Shown piece after piece: positions 7,308 to 10,580 of a stretch of DNA of 10,580 bases. A program made the position numbers and the translations under genes. Numbering within the stretch: position 1 is the stretch's first letter; each line of letters opens with the position of its first letter. The notes under the pieces were generated by a model, which was not told the origin of the DNA, did no database searches, and saw nothing but the letters and a program-made list of their open reading frames with translations. The DNA comes from Chitinophagaceae bacterium (GTDB lineage: Bacteria; Bacteroidota; Bacteroidia; Chitinophagales; Chitinophagaceae), in assembly GCA_017989935.1 (NCBI GenBank), contig JAGNOY010000043.1:1-10580 (forward strand), given 5' to 3'.

Positions 7308-9017
7308 TTAGTTTCTTCTTAAATTTGGGAACGGAGGTGGTGTGTTTGAAGGACCTTCCTCTCCATCTCCAGCTGAACGATAGTCAACTGAATTAGGATT
7401 TCCATTTTGACCATATTGGAATATAAAGCGCTCTCTGTCAATTCCTTGCTTATCAACCATATAGTTGATTACAGAATTAACTCTATCCCATGAACGTTGT
7501 TGTTCTACTTTACTTCCATTACCATTACCCATAACCACTACCTTACAAGTAGGGTTGCTTCTCATACCACTTGCCAATTGAGACAAAGTTGACATTGCAG
7601 ACGGACTCAATTTAGAAGATGCAGATGGGAACATAATACTACCACCTGGGATTCCACCACAACCAACTGGAGGTTTTCCATCGCAGCAAGCTGGATCAGG
7701 ACAAGTTCCAATACCATCAGCGTCTGTAGGTTGACATTCTGTCGGAGTGATCAATTGCTTATCCTTAAAGTCAGGTACACCATCACCATCAGTATCTACA
7801 GGGCAACCATGTGTATCAACAGCAACACCAGCTGGAGTATCAGGGCAACGATCAAAGCAATCAGAAACACCATCACCATCAGAATCTGTATCACAAGATT
7901 GGCTATGTGGAGTATGCTTCATTTCTGTGTATCCATAATCCAACGGATTCATCCACCACAATGGTTCTACTGATTTACCACCTAAATGAATATTTAATCC
8001 AAGAGATAAATAGTTATAAGTATCAAAATCACGTGTCATTGCAGACCCACCATAATATGGTTGAGGCCATTCTTGCCAACGTTGACCATCTACTAAGTCA
8101 TCATTAGTATAAGACCATTTATCTTCAATACTTAATGATACTCTTCTGCCTAATTTAAATTGAATACCTAAGCCTGCAGTTAAAATAGTTCTATATGTTC
8201 TTTCTTTTCCAAACCAAGGACGATTATCATGACGCTCAGCTCTTGATTCATATTTACCATCAAACAAATTTTTCAAATCTGTATTCTTGGCTTTTCTTGT
8301 TTTATATGAATTGGTCCAATTTGGTTGATCATTTGCATAATTCTTATTGATAATTTTGCTAAAGTCATATTTAGCCCCTTTAGAATTTAATGCATCTACC
8401 CATGTATCATATAAACTTCCACCCATACCAACTAAACCATAAATTGAGGCTTTGTTTCTTGCTTTGTGGAATTTAATATTATTTAAAGCTGCTACTAATT
8501 GAAAAGATAACTCATCAATGTTAGTCTTATAGTTATAGAACACAGGAGAACTACCATAACCAGCTAATCCCCATGGATTACCAGTATGTCCCCAATAACC
8601 AGTTCCTGTTTGCCAGTTAAATCCAGAAGCTGTACCATGCAAATACTGAAGTCTTGTAGAAATGATATAACCCCAAGCTTTTCTTAAGTGAACACCAAAA
8701 CCTAAAGTTTGTCCTGGATTTTTAGCAGTAAATAAGTTTTTTGAACGTACGTCACCAGAAACGTTAAAAGAACCAATGCTTACACCGATCTCCCATTGAT
8801 TTCTTGGCTTTGAAGGAAAATCATATTGATTCGCAAGAAAATCTCTTTGTTGCTCCATTCTTCTTTCAGGAATTAATGACGTGTCTAATACATCGTAGCC
8901 TGCACCACGATAGACATTTGCATTACCACTTGTTTCATCTTGAGCAAACATTTGTGTTGCACAAAGTGAAGAAACAACTAGCATCAGCGTAAAGATTAAG
9001 TACTTTTTACTTGACAT
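7308..9017 (-). CDS. Outer-membrane beta-barrel protein with TSP3 loops and OmpA-like C-terminal domain (upstream paralogue)
   Basis: The 569-residue protein has the same order of parts as its tandem neighbour at 5379-7103. A signal peptide is likely cut after Ala25 (MFA/QDE). A barrel-like domain spans about 74-348, with strands such as QWEIGVSIGSFNVSGD and YLSLGLNIHLGGK. TSP3-type acidic loops are DTDSDGDGVSD (376-386) and DTDGDGVPD (408-416), with a weak third DADG at 432-435. An OmpA-like domain lies at about 458-548, followed by the same proline-rich tail to 569. The peptidoglycan-site GxTD reads GNGN (497-500), with the Arg kept at 512. Most differences from the paralogue lie in barrel loops, such as 97-106, 140-165 and 218-245, as expected of surface-exposed loops. 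A promoter element sits 30 nt upstream and a terminator follows. Likely an abundant structural or anchoring protein of the outer membrane; specific role unknown. Confidence 0.88.
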   Translation of the reverse strand: MSSKKYLIFTLMLVVSSLCATQMFAQDETSGNANVYRGAGYDVLDTSLIPERRMEQQRDFLANQYDFPSKPRNQWEIGVSIGSFNVSGDVRSKNLFTAKNPGQTLGFGVHLRKAWGYIISTRLQYLHGTASGFNWQTGTGYWGHTGNPWGLAGYGSSPVFYNYKTNIDELSFQLVAALNNIKFHKARNKASIYGLVGMGGSLYDTWVDALNSKGAKYDFSKIINKNYANDQPNWTNSYKTRKAKNTDLKNLFDGKYESRAERHDNRPWFGKERTYRTILTAGLGIQFKLGRRVSLSIEDKWSYTNDDLVDGQRWQEWPQPYYGGSAMTRDFDTYNYLSLGLNIHLGGKSVEPLWWMNPLDYGYTEMKHTPHSQSCDTDSDGDGVSDCFDRCPDTPAGVAVDTHGCPVDTDGDGVPDFKDKQLITPTECQPTDADGIGTCPDPACCDGKPPVGCGGIPGGSIMFPSASSKLSPSAMSTLSQLASGMRSNPTCKVVVMGNGNGSKVEQQRSWDRVNSVINYMVDKQGIDRERFIFQYGQNGNPNSVDYRSAGDGEEGPSNTPPPFPNLRRN

Positions 9018-9047
9018 AATAATTGGTTTTTGTTAAAATTGAAGTCG

Positions 9048-9055
9048 CAAAGATA
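9048..9055 (-). promoter_or_regulatory. -7 element of the upstream OmpA-like gene
   Basis: TATCTTTG on the minus strand matches TAnnTTTG and lies 30 nt before ATG 9017. The -33 element is not clear: a TTTG occurs only 11 nt upstream (9070-9067), within a T-run. The 116-nt gap 9018-9133 is the shared divergent control region with the polyprenyl synthase gene. Confidence 0.6.
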
Positions 9056-9116
9056 TAAAAGTTTCACAAAAAAAATAATTTTAACCAATTTCTTTTTAAA
9101 CCTCATAAACCATGAT

Positions 9117-9124
9117 TATCATTG
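9117..9124 (+). promoter_or_regulatory. Weak -7-like element of the polyprenyl synthase gene
   Basis: TATCATTG differs at one position from TAnnTTTG and lies 9 nt before ATG 9134, which would give an almost leaderless message. A T-run occupies the expected -33 position. This is a tentative call. Confidence 0.25.
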
Positions 9125-9133
9125 TAATATCTC

Positions 9134-10096
9134 ATGTTAGAAATCAAAAATTACCTGAAAATCGAATTCAAAGAATTCGAGAATACTTTTAATAAGGCTG
9201 TTGAAAGCAAAGTATCATTGCTAGACAAAATCATGAAGTATATTGTCAAAAGCAAAGGGAAACAGCTTCGACCGATGTTTGTATTACTTTCTGCCAAACT
9301 TTGTGGTCAAATTAACGAAATGACATACAGAGCAGCCTCTTTAATCGAACTCCTACACACAGCTACTTTAGTACATGACGATGTGGTGGATGATGCCAAT
9401 AAGAGAAGAAGTTTCTTTTCGATCAATGCACTTTGGAAAAATAAAATTGCCGTGTTGGTTGGAGATTACTTGTTATCGAAAGGACTTCTTTTATCACTAA
9501 GTCACAAAGATTTTCGAATTCTAGAAATCATTGCAAATGCTGTTAAAGAAATGGCGGAAGGCGAGCTTTTACAAGTCGAAAAAGCTCGGAAATTAGACAT
9601 TACCGAAGATGTTTACTTCGAAATTATTAAAGGGAAAACGGCTTCACTTATTTCTTCTGCGTGTGGCGCCGGTGCATATTCTGGATCACAAAATGAAGAA
9701 AATACTTCGATCATGAAACAGTTTGGAGAAAAAGTAGGCATTGCCTTTCAAATTAGGGATGATCTTTTTGACTATGGAAAAGAAGATGTTGGCAAACCAA
9801 CAGGCAATGATATAAAAGAGAAAAAAATGACATTGCCAATTATCTACACCTTAAATAATTGTAATACCCAAACTAAGGAAAAAATTATTCATATCTTCAA
9901 AAATCCTGAAAAGAAAAAGACTGAAATTCAATTCATTATTGATACAGTCGTGCAACATGGTGGCATAAAATATGCAGAAAACAAAATGAATGAAACCATC
10001 CTTGAAGCCTATGCATTACTTGATTACTTCCCTGAAAATGAGGCAAAATCACATTTAAAAAAATTAGTCGAGTATACTACCAAAAGAAAATACTAA
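9134..10096 (+). CDS. Trans-polyprenyl diphosphate synthase (long-chain, IspB-like)
   Basis: This enzyme extends farnesyl or geranylgeranyl diphosphate with isopentenyl diphosphate units to build the isoprenoid tail, in Bacteroidota most likely for menaquinone. The 320 residues (family about 320-325) show all signatures. These are GKQLRP at 42-47, the first aspartate-rich motif DDVVD at 82-86 followed by RR at 91-92, GEL at 143-145 and KGKTASL at 166-172. FQIRDDLFD at 205-213 contains the second Asp-rich motif DDxxD (209-213), followed by GKPTGNDIKEKKMTLP (220-235). The fifth residue before the first motif is Ala77, a small side chain that leaves the product tunnel open, so a long product is favoured over farnesyl diphosphate; exact length cannot be read. 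It is transcribed divergently from the OmpA-like gene. No signal peptide is seen, so it is cytosolic or membrane-associated. Confidence 0.93.
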   Translation: MLEIKNYLKIEFKEFENTFNKAVESKVSLLDKIMKYIVKSKGKQLRPMFVLLSAKLCGQINEMTYRAASLIELLHTATLVHDDVVDDANKRRSFFSINALWKNKIAVLVGDYLLSKGLLLSLSHKDFRILEIIANAVKEMAEGELLQVEKARKLDITEDVYFEIIKGKTASLISSACGAGAYSGSQNEENTSIMKQFGEKVGIAFQIRDDLFDYGKEDVGKPTGNDIKEKKMTLPIIYTLNNCNTQTKEKIIHIFKNPEKKKTEIQFIIDTVVQHGGIKYAENKMNETILEAYALLDYFPENEAKSHLKKLVEYTTKRKY

Positions 10097-10155
10097 CTCG
10101 AATCAGCAAAAACCTAATTAAGGGGAAATTATTCTAACATAAAAGCTAATTTCAA

Positions 10156-10172
10156 ATCTAATTTCATTAGAT
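10156..10172. repeat. Short perfect inverted repeat between convergent genes
   Basis: ATCTAAT (10156-10162) and ATTAGAT (10166-10172) surround a 3-nt spacer in the 124-nt gap between the ends of the polyprenyl synthase gene and the AHSA1 gene. It may act as a weak transcription stop, but it is AT-only apart from one G-C pair and has no clear T-run, so chance is possible. Confidence 0.3.
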
Positions 10173-10220
10173 GCATTTACATTTTAACTTGCCTTCCGAA
10201 CAGGTAGCAATATATTTCAA

Positions 10221-10580
10221 TTAATCTTGATAAAACTCTTGTAAAGCGCCAAAATAACCTTGATCCCAACCTTCACAAATATTTTCAAAGGCGTCATCTG
10301 GAATATTTGTATGCCTCAATTCAACTGACGTCCCTTTTTTATCAGGATGTAGTTTAATTGTAACAATCGATTTTTCTTCTTGATCACCAAAATACCACTC
10401 CTGAACAATCTTTTTATTCTCCTCAAATTCAAGATTCTTTCCAGTTATACTGCCTTCCCATAAAGAAAATTCGAAGCCAACTTGGGTATTCATCTCCGCT
10501 TGCTCACAAGACCATAATTGAATCGTTTAAGGATTGGTCAAGGCACTGTATAATATCTCAGGCTCTGCATCAATCAGGTA
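10221..10580 (-). pseudogene. AHSA1/SRPBCC-domain gene interrupted by an in-frame stop (5' end off the window)
   Basis: From ATG 10493 to the stop at 10221 there are 90 residues that match the C-terminal two thirds of AHSA1-type START/Bet v1-like proteins. Signs are VGFEFSLWEGSITGKNLEF (5-23), then IVQEWYFGD, TSVELRHTNIPDD and a closing GWDQGYFGALQEF helix. Such proteins are usually about 125-140 residues and start some 40 residues earlier. Reading the same frame upstream gives YLIDAEPEILYSALTNP, then TAA (10529-10527), then TIQLWSCEQAE directly into the ATG. This is exactly the expected N-terminal helix and the tryptophan segment, so one codon (probably AAA for Lys) seems to have become TAA. 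The gene is either recently broken, restarted at 10493 as a shortened protein, or affected by a sequencing error. The fold binds hydrophobic ligands or client proteins in various members; no specific role can be given. It converges on the polyprenyl synthase gene. Confidence 0.75.

Noticed and set aside
7731..8107. Several plus-strand open frames opposite the OmpA-like genes (also at 5832-6041 and 8804-8992)
   Set aside because: They lie antisense to well-supported genes, have low-complexity composition reflecting the opposite strand, and show no recognisable family.
4223..10096. A combined novel system linking PhaC, the OmpA-like pair and the polyprenyl synthase
   Set aside because: Each gene has its own terminator or opposite orientation, and each belongs to a known, unrelated family, so nothing in the layout supports joint function.

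Overview
The window looks like chromosomal DNA of a member of the Bacteroidota. It is AT-rich, carries the gliding-type ABC transporter genes gldF and gldG, and has promoters of the Bacteroidota kind (TTTG, about 19 nt, TAnnTTTG) rather than E. coli -35/-10 boxes. Long-chain polyprenyl synthase, TSP3-OmpA outer-membrane proteins and a class III PHA synthase would fit an environmental lineage of the Saprospiria/Chitinophagia type, but the sequence alone does not fix the family.

Layout from left to right. Positions 1-3950 hold a leftward (minus-strand) cluster gldF - gldG - paaZ, with gaps of 33 and 10 nt; paaZ runs off the left edge. A plus-strand tRNA-Val(GAC) lies at 4092-4165. A minus-strand phaC (4223-5272) follows, closed by a strong hairpin terminator facing the tRNA. 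Next come two tandem minus-strand paralogues (5379-7103 and 7308-9017), each a secreted beta-barrel protein with calcium-binding type TSP3 loops and a divergent OmpA C-terminal domain; each has its own promoter element and terminator. A divergent plus-strand trans-polyprenyl diphosphate synthase lies at 9134-10096. The right edge holds a minus-strand AHSA1/SRPBCC-domain gene that has an in-frame TAA within its conserved N-terminal part.

Functionally the genes fall into separate themes. These are envelope/motility (gldFG and the two OmpA-like proteins), carbon metabolism (PaaZ in phenylacetate ring cleavage, PhaC in storage polyester synthesis) and quinone side-chain synthesis (polyprenyl synthase). 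Only gldF-gldG-paaZ has spacing that suggests one transcript. I see no CRISPR array, insertion sequence, phage gene or defence module, and no convincing unknown multi-gene system. The points most worth a second look are the interrupted AHSA1 gene, the paired OmpA-like proteins with an altered peptidoglycan-binding site and an invariant proline-rich tail, the PhaC without an adjacent PhaE, and the linkage of paaZ to gldFG. All gene-free stretches are shorter than 300 bases; the longest is the 204-base gap between the two OmpA-like genes.
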